This document shows positions 1 through 6,341 of a stretch of DNA of 14,307 nucleotides, piece by piece. Numbering within the stretch: the first letter of the stretch is position 1; each line of letters starts with the position of its first letter. The position numbers and the translations under genes were made by a program. This stretch comes from CAZQVN01 sp964596775. GTDB lineage: Bacteria; Eisenbacteria; RBG-16-71-46; JABDJR01; JAWXBZ01. The stretch lies in the NCBI GenBank assembly GCA_964596775.1, contig CAZQVN010000076.1:1-14307 (forward strand), read 5' to 3'. A model generated the notes under the pieces. That model was not told where the DNA came from. It saw nothing but the letters and a program-made list of their open reading frames with translations, and ran no database searches.

Positions 1-268
1 CGTTGAGGCTCTTGTAGCCGCCCCCCTGGGGCGTGGTGATCGGCGCCTTGAGGAACACCTTCGTGCGGCGGAGCGACTCCCACGAGGAGGGGTCGATGCC
101 GGACGTGACGCCCCGCGTGTACACCTGCTCCCCGACCTCGATGAACTCGTATTCGAGCCGCGCACCGGCGGCATTCAGGATTTCGAGCGTGGCGTCCATG
201 ATTTCCGGGCCGATGCCGTCGCCTTTGGCCACCGTGATGGCGCGGGCGCCCGGGGTTTTCGGATTCAT
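1..268 (-). CDS. icd: Isocitrate dehydrogenase (NADP-type), N-terminal part
   Basis: Only the first 89 codons lie in the window; the gene runs off the left edge. The product would oxidatively decarboxylate isocitrate to 2-oxoglutarate in the TCA cycle in the cytoplasm. Visible marks are the N-terminal GDGIGPEI motif of the isocitrate/isopropylmalate dehydrogenase family (residues 17-24) and the stretch KAPITTPQGGGYKSLN (residues 74-89). That stretch matches the substrate-binding segment of isocitrate dehydrogenases, including the serine that contacts isocitrate in the E. coli enzyme. The SGIDPSSWESLRRTK segment resembles the longer Thermus/Rickettsia-type enzymes rather than the E. coli type. 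The ATG at 266-268 is preceded by a GGGAGA ribosome binding site and, farther up, a near-consensus promoter. Isopropylmalate dehydrogenase is a less likely alternative because the TTPxGGGxxSLN segment is typical of isocitrate dehydrogenase. Confidence 0.88.
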   Translation of the reverse strand, partial: MNPKTPGARAITVAKGDGIGPEIMDATLEILNAAGARLEYEFIEVGEQVYTRGVTSGIDPSSWESLRRTKVFLKAPITTPQGGGYKSLN

Positions 269-313
269 TGCGTCTCCCTGCTGATTGATTTTGTGAAGTG
301 GATGGGTGGCAAT

Positions 314-342
314 ACTTTAGGAAAGGCGACGGCGGGTGTCAA
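314..342 (-). promoter_or_regulatory. Sigma-70-type promoter of icd
   Basis: Read on the minus strand there is a perfect -35 box TTGACA (337-342), a 17-nt spacer and a -10-like TAAAGT (314-319). The start codon of icd lies about 45 nt downstream. The spacing and the perfect -35 make this one of the best promoter matches in the window; it has not been shown experimentally. Confidence 0.6.
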
Positions 343-393
343 CGCGCGCCGCGGCCACCGCCGGCCCGATTCCTTGATGTGTCCGACTTAAGC

Positions 394-399
394 TACAAT
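394..399 (+). promoter_or_regulatory. Possible -10 box (TACAAT) of the FAD oxidoreductase gene
   Basis: TACAAT lies 8 nt before the ATG at 408, and no ribosome binding site is visible. No good -35 is present at 16-18 nt; TTGATG at 374-379 is only 14 nt away. If this is the -10, transcription would start at or next to the ATG and the mRNA would be leaderless. Confidence 0.35.
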
Positions 400-407
400 C
401 CCGTCCC

Positions 408-1796
408 ATGTTCCCCGACTCGTTCTCCACCGACCCCTCCGTCCGCGAGGCCCACTCCGAGGACGCCTCCGGCCTGATCGGCCTGCCGGACGCCGTCGCG
501 CGCCCGGCCACCGAAGCGGACGTGGCGGAGATCGTCGGCTGGTGCGCCGCGCACCGGACCGCGGTGACCGCGCAGGGACTGCGCTCGAGCACGGTGGGGT
601 CGCCGCTGGCCACCGGCGGCGTGGCGATGTCCCTCGAAAAGATGGACCGGATCCTCGACATCGACCCGGAACGGCGCCGGGCGGTGGTCGAACCGGGCGT
701 CAACCTCGGCGCGTTCAAGAAGGCGCTCCGCGAGGCCGGCCTGTTCTTCCCGCCCGACCCGACCAGCGAAAACGAGTGCACGCTCGGCGGAGCGGTGATG
801 ACGAACGCCAGCGGCGCCCGCACCTACAAGTACGGCGCCACCCGGCCGTGGGTGCGCTCCGTGCGGCTCGTGCTCGGCGACGGCAGCATCACCGACATCC
901 ACCGGAGCGACACGAACAAGAACACGGTCGGCTACTTCGGCTTCCAGAATCCGGTGGACCTGATCGTGGGGAGCGAGGGCACGCTCGGCATCGCCACGCG
1001 GATCACCGTGGACCTCCTGCCGCTGCCGCGCTTCTTCATCGCGGCCATGGCGTTCTTTCCGTCGATCGCGGAGGCCGTCACGTTCGTGACCGTGGCCGAC
1101 AGGGCCCGCCGGACGGGTGGCAACGTGGCGCCCCGCTGCCTGGAACTGTTCGACGACGGCTCGCTGGAGATGATCCGTCCGCGGGCCGGCGCCCTCGGCA
1201 TTCCGAGAAGCGCCGGAGCCGCGATCTTCTTCGAACAGGAGTGCTCACCGGAGGACGAGGAGACGGTGCTCGGCGCGTGGCTGCAGCTCATCGAATCGTG
1301 CGAGGGGCTCGCCGACGACACGATCGTGGCGGTGAACGAGGCGCGCCAGGAGGAACTGCGCCGGCTGCGTCACGCGCTGCCCGCCACGATGAACGAAAAG
1401 GGGCGCGCGGCGCGGGCCAACGGCGGCCTCAAGGTGGGCACCGACTGGGCGGTGCCGCTGTCCCGGGTCGGCACGATGATCGAGGAGGCCACCGGAATCG
1501 CCCGCGAGTTCGGCGGGTTCTTCATCCGTTACGGGCACATCGGGAACGGTCACCCTCATTTCAACATGATCGCGGATGACGCCGCCGCGCTGAAGAAGGG
1601 GCGGCAGGCCGCGCACCGGATGTGCCTGCGCGCCGTGGAGCTCGGCGGAACGGTCACCGCGGAGCACGGCGTGGGAAAGCTGAAGCGGGAGTACGTCCGC
1701 CACCAGTATCCGGCCTGGGTCGTGGAGGCCATGAAGTCGGTCAAGCGGACGCTCGATCCGGCGGGGATCCTGGCGCCGGGAAATATCTTCGAGTAG
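408..1796 (+). CDS. FAD-linked oxidoreductase, GlcD / D-lactate dehydrogenase type
   Basis: This 462-residue flavoprotein belongs to the VAO/PCMH family that oxidises 2-hydroxy acids such as D-lactate, glycolate or D-2-hydroxyglutarate. The N-terminal FAD-binding domain covers about residues 25-205. It includes PDPTSENECTLGGAVMTNAS (117-136) and GSEGTLGI (188-195), which are typical of flavin-binding loops in this family. The C-terminal FAD-oxidase domain has YGHIGNGHPHFN (375-386), with the histidines that bind the catalytic metal, and AEHGVGKLK (418-426). The usual length is 450-500, so it is complete. No GlcE, GlcF or iron-sulfur partner lies beside it, so a stand-alone enzyme is likely. 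The substrate cannot be decided from sequence. It is transcribed away from icd. There is no clear Shine-Dalgarno sequence; the ATG at 408 follows a TACAAT box closely. Confidence 0.88.
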   Translation: MFPDSFSTDPSVREAHSEDASGLIGLPDAVARPATEADVAEIVGWCAAHRTAVTAQGLRSSTVGSPLATGGVAMSLEKMDRILDIDPERRRAVVEPGVNLGAFKKALREAGLFFPPDPTSENECTLGGAVMTNASGARTYKYGATRPWVRSVRLVLGDGSITDIHRSDTNKNTVGYFGFQNPVDLIVGSEGTLGIATRITVDLLPLPRFFIAAMAFFPSIAEAVTFVTVADRARRTGGNVAPRCLELFDDGSLEMIRPRAGALGIPRSAGAAIFFEQECSPEDEETVLGAWLQLIESCEGLADDTIVAVNEARQEELRRLRHALPATMNEKGRAARANGGLKVGTDWAVPLSRVGTMIEEATGIAREFGGFFIRYGHIGNGHPHFNMIADDAAALKKGRQAAHRMCLRAVELGGTVTAEHGVGKLKREYVRHQYPAWVVEAMKSVKRTLDPAGILAPGNIFE

Positions 1797-1826
1797 GCGC
1801 TCCGCTTTCGGCTCACGTGCTTCGCC

Positions 1827-1973
1827 GGGTTCCGGTGTGCCGTTCTCCTTCTCGGGGGACGTTCCGTCTCGGCATCCCTGCCTCGACTCCACTCGGCGCT
1901 CCGCACGGCTCCGCCATCCTGGCTCCGCCGGCTCCGCGACGCCCCCTCGAAGGAGAACGGCAAACCGGAACCC
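1827..1973. repeat. 147-bp inverted-repeat element with 32-bp arms
   Basis: The arm at 1827-1858 and the reverse complement of 1942-1973 agree at 29 of 32 bases (GGGTTCCGG...CCTTC...GGGGG). The 83-nt centre contains several GGCTCCGC-type direct repeats (around 1895-1938). It sits in the 275-nt gap between two convergent genes, the oxidoreductase and the DUF4870 protein. No ORF with protein-like composition, transposase or T-tract is seen. It could be a miniature non-autonomous element, a dispersed palindromic repeat or a bidirectional RNA foldback terminator. The flanks 1797-1826 and 1974-2071 hold nothing else that I recognise except a 12-bp palindrome CGCCCCGGGGCG at 2055-2066. Confidence 0.7.
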
Positions 1974-2071
1974 CCGACGCGGCCTCGCTTCTTTGGGGAA
2001 GGGCATCACGTTGTGCGGGGCTCGAGCGCCGCCGCGCGCTCCCCAGCCCCAACTCGCCCCGGGGCGGCTTT

Positions 2072-2425
2072 CTAGGCGTACTTTTCCGCCAGGTCTCCGA
2101 AGACGGGGAGCTTGAAACGCTGGCCGCGGTAGGCCTGGACCATGAGGACGATCCACATGGCCACGGCGATCGGCGTGATGGCGAAGGCGCCGAACCATCC
2201 GACCAGCGGGACCGCGCCGAAGAAGGCCTGCAGCACGAAGAGGCTCAGGAAGAAGATCGTGGACTGCAGCGCGTGAAAGCGGACGTACTTGCTGTCCTTT
2301 TCGAAGACGGCGAAGAACAGGCCGGAAATGAAGACGAACGCGTAGGCGAGCGTGGCGGCGATGATCGGATCGAGGCCGGTGCTCGATTTTTCGGAATCGG
2401 AGATGAAATCCGACGATTCGGTCAT
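2072..2425 (-). CDS. Small DUF4870 / Tic20-like integral membrane protein
   Basis: This protein has 117 residues. The polar N-terminus (1-19) is followed by three hydrophobic segments at about residues 22-40, 52-70 and 75-98. The stretch FEKDSKYVRFHALQS (41-55) between the first and second helix is the hallmark of the DUF4870/UPF0132 (Tic20-like) family, where a charged loop precedes an RFHA-Q motif. The role of the family is unknown; it is an inner-membrane protein. The ATG at 2423-2425 has a GGGGAGG ribosome binding site 4-5 nt upstream, so the longer frame starting at 2545 is rejected. A TACACT box (2457-2462, minus) is a possible -10. It converges with the oxidoreductase gene, with the inverted-repeat element between them. 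Confidence 0.82.
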   Translation of the reverse strand: MTESSDFISDSEKSSTGLDPIIAATLAYAFVFISGLFFAVFEKDSKYVRFHALQSTIFFLSLFVLQAFFGAVPLVGWFGAFAITPIAVAMWIVLMVQAYRGQRFKLPVFGDLAEKYA

Positions 2426-2456
2426 GGAACCTCCCCGGGAAGAGATGTCTCTGGGA

Positions 2457-2462
2457 AGTGTA
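2457..2462 (-). promoter_or_regulatory. Possible -10 box (TACACT) of the DUF4870 gene
   Basis: TACACT on the minus strand lies 31 nt before the start codon. The ten bases TACACTTCCC are identical to those at 10190-10199 in front of the exported TPR gene. No convincing -35 is present. Confidence 0.3.
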
Positions 2463-2503
2463 CGATGAAAAGGGCTTCCCGGTTGCAGAACGCCTGAAAT
2501 GGG

Positions 2504-2533
2504 TTGCGGGGAGACTCTCGATCCACGGATAAT
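2504..2533 (+). promoter_or_regulatory. Sigma-70-type promoter of the DUF4160/DUF2442 pair
   Basis: TTGCGG (2504-2509), an 18-nt spacer and GATAAT (2528-2533) form a fair promoter about 28 nt before the ATG at 2562. Its position supports the 2562 start and argues against the in-frame ATG at 2499. Confidence 0.45.
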
Positions 2534-2561
2534 CGAGGAGTTCACCCGTCGGAATGGAAAG

Positions 2562-2828
2562 ATGGTGCCGACGGTGCTGCGTCGCGGTCCATACCGCTTC
2601 TTCTTTTTCTCATCCGATCGCCGCGAGCCGCCCCATGTCCATGTCCAGCGCGACGACTGTCATGCGAAGTTCCGGCTGGGTCCAGCTCAAATGCAAGCAG
2701 CAAGGGGCTTTAGCGGGCGGGAACTGAGAACTGTTCATTCACTGGTCCGCACGAATCACGAACTCCTCATGAGGTCCTGGAATGAGTTCTTCACCGGACA
2801 GGCACCCGCCGCTTGCCGTCGGCGTTGA
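2562..2828 (+). CDS. DUF4160 domain protein
   Basis: This 88-residue protein has the full DUF4160 signature: PTVLRRGPYRFFFFSSD (3-19), EPPHVHVQRD (22-31), AKFRLGP (35-41) and RGFSGREL near residues 48-55. DUF4160 proteins are small and cytoplasmic, and they are commonly encoded next to DUF2442 proteins. Such pairs are often predicted to be toxin-antitoxin-like modules, but no biochemical role can be assigned here. The ATG at 2562 is chosen because the domain starts right there and a promoter lies just upstream; its ribosome binding site is poor (GGAA only). The C-terminal tail (about residues 79-88) is overlapped by the next gene in another frame for 47 nt, which suggests coupled translation. 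Confidence 0.82.
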   Translation: MVPTVLRRGPYRFFFFSSDRREPPHVHVQRDDCHAKFRLGPAQMQAARGFSGRELRTVHSLVRTNHELLMRSWNEFFTGQAPAACRRR

Positions 2829-3078
2829 GGCCACGGAACAGGGATTGAAGGTCCGGCTCAACGACGGCCGCGTCCTGATCGCTCCTCTGGACTGGTTTCC
2901 CCGGCTGGCGCATGCGACGTCCGAAGAGCTCGGACGCTGGGAGTTCATCGGGCAGGGCCTTGGAATTCACTGGCCGGATCTCGATGAAGATGTCAGCGTC
3001 GAGTCGCTCCTGGCCGGCCGGCGCTCCGGGGAGTCGCAGTCCTCGCTGAACAGCTGGCTGCAATCCCGCAAGAAGTAG
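2782..3078 (+). CDS. DUF2442 domain protein
   Basis: This 98-residue protein carries the DUF2442 motif series: LNDGRVLIAPLDWFPRL at about 26-42, W-E-F-I-G and GIHWPDLDEDVSVESLLAG at about 61-79. These are strongly conserved in the family. The function is unknown; neighbours of DUF4160 like this one are suspected partner proteins of a two-gene module. The ATG at 2782 has a GAGG site seven bases upstream, inside the DUF4160 gene. Its stop codon is separated by only 2 nt from the stop of the convergent TPR/SLH lipoprotein gene, with no hairpin terminator between them. The end (80-98) is a charged and polar tail outside the family core. Confidence 0.85.
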   Translation: MSSSPDRHPPLAVGVEATEQGLKVRLNDGRVLIAPLDWFPRLAHATSEELGRWEFIGQGLGIHWPDLDEDVSVESLLAGRRSGESQSSLNSWLQSRKK

Positions 3079-3080
3079 AC

Positions 3081-4346
3081 CTACTCCCCCATCAGCGCCG
3101 GCGCCAGCCTCCTCACCGCTTCCACCCCCTCGTCCATCCCGAGCGGCTGCTCCGGCGCGAACCGGCCGTCCGACAGCGGCGGAATCAGCCCCAGTTCCGT
3201 GACGATCCGTGCCGCGTTCAGGCCGTAGTGGCCGTCGGGCAGGTCGGGAAACGGGCTCTTCTGCCCCCGGTACAGCGAAAACACCTGCTGCTGGTTCCGC
3301 AGACGGGAGATCGTCTCCTCGATCCACAGCGCCATCGTCATCCGGCTGACCGGCTCGTCCGGGCGGAATGTCCCGTCCGGAAGCATCTCCATCAGCCCGA
3401 GCGCCAGGACGCGGTGGATCCAGCGCTCCTCGGGCCGGCCCGGCGCATCGAGCGGCGGACGCGACAGTTCCTCGTCCGGCCGCACCGAGCGGTGGAACGC
3501 CCGGGCGAGAACGTGCTCGCCGTCCCCCACCGCCACCACGGCCAGGGCGCCCCGGGTGAACCGGGGCTGATCGAACACCGCGAGAACCTTGGGTGACAGT
3601 TGGCCGACCGTCTTCGGGAAAAACGGTTCGAGGAGGACGCGGGCCCGTTCCGAGGCGGGACTTCCTTCGCGCAGGGTTGAGGCGGAGCCTCCGGAGGACG
3701 TCGGAGCTCCTTCACGGGCGGCGGAGCCGCCTGCGGACGCTGGCGCGCCATCCCGGGCCCCGGACGCCGGCGACCCTTCCCCGCCGCTCACGCCGCGCGG
3801 CATGTCCGACCGCTTGGCCCGGATCGCTTCGCTCCGCTCGAGGACTTCCCGGGCTTCCTTGTCCCGCCCGAGCCTCTTCAACAGACCGACCGCCGCCTCC
3901 GTGACCTCCGGATCGCCGGGGTCGTAGATGAGCGCCCGCTCGTACTGGGCCAGCGCCAGCGGTTCCCGCCCCTGTATTTCCGCGACCTTTCCGAGGACCC
4001 AGTACGCCCGGGTCCAGTGACTGTCCAGCTCGAGCGCGGTTTCCGCCTGGACCTCCGCCTCCGCGAGTTTTCCCTGCTTGAGAAAGAGCCGGGCCATCCC
4101 CTCGTGCGGCGGGGCAAAGTCGAGTCCGTTCTTCCCGGCCATTTTCAATGAGGCCATGAACGCCTCCTCGGCCCCCTTGTCGTCCCCCTGCAGCAGGCGG
4201 TTGAACCCGAGATCGTAGTATTCGACCGGCGACGTCCCGGTGAAATCCGCGATCAGCCCGGGGCCCGGAGAGGGGCCTCCGGAGCAGCCCGGCAGGGCCA
4301 GGAAAAGGGCCGCCACCGCAGCGGTAAAGAAGCGGCGGAATTTCAT
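3081..4346 (-). CDS. TPR lipoprotein with C-terminal SLH-like repeats
   Basis: This protein has 421 residues. A short basic and hydrophobic signal (1-20) ends in LALPGC, a slightly unusual lipobox that would place a lipidated Cys at position 21. TPR helices span about residues 40-175 (YYDLGFNRLLQGD, PPHEGMARLFLKQGK, AYWVLGKVAEIQG). A low-complexity linker at 183-233 consists of degenerate 13-residue repeats around REGAPxS. Two S-layer-homology-like units follow: one near 305-350 (WIHRVLALGLMEMLPDGTFRPDEPVSR) and one near 366-415 (FPDLPDGHYGLNAARIV). SLH units bind cell-wall polymers, so the architecture suggests a periplasmic scaffold or an outer membrane-to-wall tether; this is inference. 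The ATG at 4346 is preferred over upstream in-frame ATGs because the signal peptide starts there, although its ribosome binding site is weak. Confidence 0.72.
   Translation of the reverse strand: MKFRRFFTAAVAALFLALPGCSGGPSPGPGLIADFTGTSPVEYYDLGFNRLLQGDDKGAEEAFMASLKMAGKNGLDFAPPHEGMARLFLKQGKLAEAEVQAETALELDSHWTRAYWVLGKVAEIQGREPLALAQYERALIYDPGDPEVTEAAVGLLKRLGRDKEAREVLERSEAIRAKRSDMPRGVSGGEGSPASGARDGAPASAGGSAAREGAPTSSGGSASTLREGSPASERARVLLEPFFPKTVGQLSPKVLAVFDQPRFTRGALAVVAVGDGEHVLARAFHRSVRPDEELSRPPLDAPGRPEERWIHRVLALGLMEMLPDGTFRPDEPVSRMTMALWIEETISRLRNQQQVFSLYRGQKSPFPDLPDGHYGLNAARIVTELGLIPPLSDGRFAPEQPLGMDEGVEAVRRLAPALMGE
3642..3797 (-). repeat. Degenerate 39-bp tandem repeat in the lipoprotein linker
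   Basis: Two clear 39-bp units (3681-3719 and 3720-3758) begin with the same nine bases GGCGGAGCC on the plus strand. They encode the related 13-mers ARDGAPASAGGSA and AREGAPTSSGGSA. Diverged partial copies flank them. The unit is a multiple of three, so copy-number change would keep the frame. Confidence 0.6.
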
Positions 4347-4420
4347 TCTGCACGCTTTCGCAATGTGCACGTCCATGTTCAATTCCGGCATCAGGTTAGG
4401 CGTTTGGGTGAAATAACACA

Positions 4421-4449
4421 TTGATACATATAGAGTTACGGCATATTCT
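4421..4449 (+). promoter_or_regulatory. Strong sigma-70-type promoter of the small exported protein
   Basis: TTGATA (4421-4426), a 17-nt spacer and TATTCT (4444-4449) match the sigma-70 consensus well. The sequence around it (4395-4480) is markedly AT-richer than the rest of the window. The predicted start of transcription is near 4456, which gives a leader of about 46 nt. Confidence 0.65.
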
Positions 4450-4501
4450 TTTCTCAGTTACAGACCGCTTCGCTTTGTCCATCACAGGAGGTTTGCCCCT
4501 T

Positions 4502-5008
4502 ATGAAACTCAAAACCATGCAGAATGCAATCCTGGGTCTGCTCGTGGCCACCGGACTGGCCGTTGCGGTCCAGCCGGCTTCGGCCGGCGATATCGCCGTC
4601 ATCCGGATCAAGGCCATCGACGGGCTGTACGTGCCCGGCTCCGACATCGCCGTGTCGAAGGACACGAAGTTCATGGCCACGTCCCGCGTGCGGGTCAGCC
4701 GCTCGGCCGTGTCCTCCCTGGACGGCGTCAAGACGCTCGTCCTCGTCGAGCGCCGCAGCGACGCGAAGGCCGGCGACAAGGTCCAGCAGACGATCACCGA
4801 CGAAGTGATGGCGATCAACGGCGACACCTTTACACTCAAGGGCGCCGATGGCAAGAGCCTCACCTATTCCGTGGACGTTCTTTCGGACGGTTCGGTGGAC
4901 CTGCTCGGTCCGAAGGATTCGATCCGGGCCCGCTCGGGCGGCATGTACCAGATCTGGAAGATCGAGAGCGCCTCGCTCGTGAGCCGCGATCGCATCACGC
5001 TCTACTAG
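4502..5008 (+). CDS. Small exported protein of unknown function
   Basis: This 168-residue protein is not recognised as any family. It has a classical signal peptide: basic start MKLK, a hydrophobic core at about 9-24, and a signal peptidase I site after QPASA (residue 28). The mature part of about 140 residues has alternating hydrophobic and polar residues (KTLVLVERR, TFTLKGADGKSLTYSVDVL) and no cysteines, which suggests a compact beta-rich periplasmic or secreted protein. The ATG at 4502 has an AGGAGG site ten bases upstream, and the leading promoter is inside the longer frame that starts at 4421, so that start is rejected. A strong promoter in front and a hairpin terminator behind make it a one-gene unit that may be highly expressed. 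It is divergent from the TPR/SLH lipoprotein gene. Confidence 0.75.
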   Translation: MKLKTMQNAILGLLVATGLAVAVQPASAGDIAVIRIKAIDGLYVPGSDIAVSKDTKFMATSRVRVSRSAVSSLDGVKTLVLVERRSDAKAGDKVQQTITDEVMAINGDTFTLKGADGKSLTYSVDVLSDGSVDLLGPKDSIRARSGGMYQIWKIESASLVSRDRITLY

Positions 5009-5047
5009 CCAGGCCGATTTTCAGGCGACCAAAAGGGGGGTAGCCTG

Positions 5048-5085
5048 CCGGAGAGACTCGTGCGGAGTCTCTCCGGTATTTTTTT
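5048..5085 (+). terminator. Rho-independent terminator after the small exported protein
   Basis: A perfect 11-bp stem (CCGGAGAGACT at 5048-5058 pairing with AGTCTCTCCGG at 5066-5076) has a 7-nt loop and is followed by TATTTTTTT. It begins 39 nt after the stop codon. Confidence 0.92.
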
Positions 5086-5091
5086 GTCCGG

Positions 5092-5191
5092 NNNNNNNNN
5101 NNNNNNNNNNNNNNNNNNNNNNNNNNNNNNNNNNNNNNNNNNNNNNNNNNNNNNNNNNNNNNNNNNNNNNNNNNNNNNNNNNNNNNNNNNN
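5092..5191. other. Assembly gap of exactly 100 Ns
   Basis: Exactly 100 undetermined bases. A round number is the usual placeholder for a scaffold join of unknown size, so distances and reading frames across it should not be trusted. It removes the 3' end of the methyltransferase gene and possibly other genes. Confidence 0.95.
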
Positions 5192-5808
5192 AGCTTGAGC
5201 CCCGGGAAGTCGTAGTAGCGCTCGTGGAACCGGAACAGCTCCTCGGCGCCCCCCTCCACGGCGTGCATTTCGTTGACCTCCAGCATGTTCGTCTGCGGGT
5301 CGAACCCGGACAGGTCCTTCTTGTGCCGGAGCAGGTGCAGGAGCGACAGCGCGGTCAGCGCCATTTTACCCCCGGGCTTCAGGGCCCGATAAATCGAGCG
5401 GAGAACCTTCATGTTTTCCGTGTCCGCCTCGAGCAGGCCGAACGCCCCCTCGCAGAGGCAGAGCGCCGCGTCGAACTCCGCGGTGTACGGGATCTCGCGG
5501 GCATCCGCCTTCACGAACTCCACCTGCACACCGTCCAGCTCCGCGCTCTTCCGGGCGATGTTCAGCAGCTTGTCGGAGATGTCCACGCCCACGACCTTCA
5601 TCCCCTGCCGGGCCAGCTCGACGGAGTGGCGCCCGGGACCGCAGGCCACGTCGAGCACCTTGTGCTTCGGCGTCAGCGACAGGAGGTTCGCCAGGAACTC
5701 GACTTCCTGGGACGTGCCACGGGTGAACGGCAGCGTGAGGTAGCGCTCGCCGAGGAGGTCGAACATCTCGCGCAGGTTCTTCGGTTCGTCCTGTTCCTGA
5801 TCCGCCAT
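5192..5808 (-). CDS. Class I SAM-dependent methyltransferase, 3' end missing
   Basis: 205 residues are visible before the gene enters the assembly gap. The Rossmann-type methyltransferase fold is clear: motif I VLDVACGPGRHS (51-62) binds SAM, VVGVDISDK (72-80) carries the acidic residue after strand beta2, VKADAREIPY (99-108) is motif II and ALKPGGKMALTAL (142-154) is motif III. The N-terminal part (LLGERYLTLPFTRGTSQEVEF) resembles the small-molecule methyltransferases of the Methyltransf_25 type. The substrate is unknown. The ATG at 5806-5808 follows a GGGGA site; the frame extends upstream to 5901, but that part is basic low-complexity sequence and is not included. The apparent continuation to 5005 across the Ns runs through the terminator hairpin and is not real sequence. 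It is divergent from the rhodanese gene. Confidence 0.83.
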
Positions 5809-5964
5809 GGCGTTTCCCCGGCCGGCGCCGGGCCTCCTTGTCCTTGCGGGTGATGCCGGCCCGCGTTCCGATTGCGGGCGTCGAGTCTTGCCGCGGCCCA
5901 TCCGATCCTCTAACGTCAGGGAGATCGTTCAACTGGAACAACCGATTTCCCTGATGGAGGGACC

Positions 5965-6333
5965 ATGCACCATTCCCCGGGTTTTCTCAAGGTCGTCGAC
6001 CGGGCCAAGTCAAAGATCAAGCAGTGCAACGTGTTCGACGTTGCCGAAAAAATGAGGAACAAGGAGAAGTTCCACCTGGTGGACGTCCGCGAGGAGAGCG
6101 AGTGGGACAACGGCCACATCGCCGGGGCGATCCACCTGAGCAAGGGCGTCATCGAACGGGACATCGAGCGGAAGATCCCGGATCACGACGCGGAGATCAT
6201 CCTGTACTGCGGCGGCGGGTTCCGATCGGCCCTCTCCGCCGAGGTGCTTCAGGACATGGGCTACACGAACGTGATTTCCATGGACGGAGGGTGGCGAACC
6301 TGGAAAGAAAACGACCTGCCGACGGAACGCTGA
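5965..6333 (+). CDS. Single-domain rhodanese-like sulfurtransferase
   Basis: This 122-residue protein covers one rhodanese domain. Visible family marks are LVDVREESEWDNGHIAGAIHL (38-58), the active-site loop YCGGGFRSA (81-89) with catalytic Cys82, and the final MDGGWRTWK (106-114). It should carry sulfane sulfur as a cysteine persulfide in the cytoplasm; no signal peptide is seen. The six-residue loop after Cys82 (GGGFRS) is of the sulfurtransferase type rather than the longer phosphatase type. A GGAGG site lies 4-5 nt before the ATG. The exported GH13 gene starts 35 nt after its stop, so they may be co-transcribed, but no functional link is evident. Confidence 0.9.
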   Translation: MHHSPGFLKVVDRAKSKIKQCNVFDVAEKMRNKEKFHLVDVREESEWDNGHIAGAIHLSKGVIERDIERKIPDHDAEIILYCGGGFRSALSAEVLQDMGYTNVISMDGGWRTWKENDLPTER

Positions 6334-6341
6334 CGGCCCAT

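Noticed and set aside
33..284. Plus-strand frame at the left edge
   Set aside because: It lies over the N-terminal part of icd, which is strongly supported on the minus strand.
1837..2115. Small frames within the inverted-repeat region
   Set aside because: They contain mirrored residues from the repeat arms in several frames and no good ribosome binding site, so they arise from the repeat rather than from a gene.
4395..4404. Ten-base match GTTAGGCGTT, also at 9391-9400
   Set aside because: Many 10-base matches are expected by chance in 14 kb, and the two contexts differ.
4421..4501. Longer start of the exported protein at an in-frame codon at 4421
   Set aside because: The -35 and -10 boxes of the promoter lie in this stretch, and the signal peptide and AGGAGG site fit 4502.
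5005..5191. Continuation of the methyltransferase through the Ns to a stop at 5005
   Set aside because: The gap size is a placeholder, and the segment beyond it is the terminator and the end of the exported protein gene.
5901..5914. Shared TCCGATCCTCTA before the rhodanese gene and the TPR gene (10180-10191) as a common promoter motif
   Set aside because: A few 12-base matches are expected by chance, and the bases that would form the -10 differ between the two sites.
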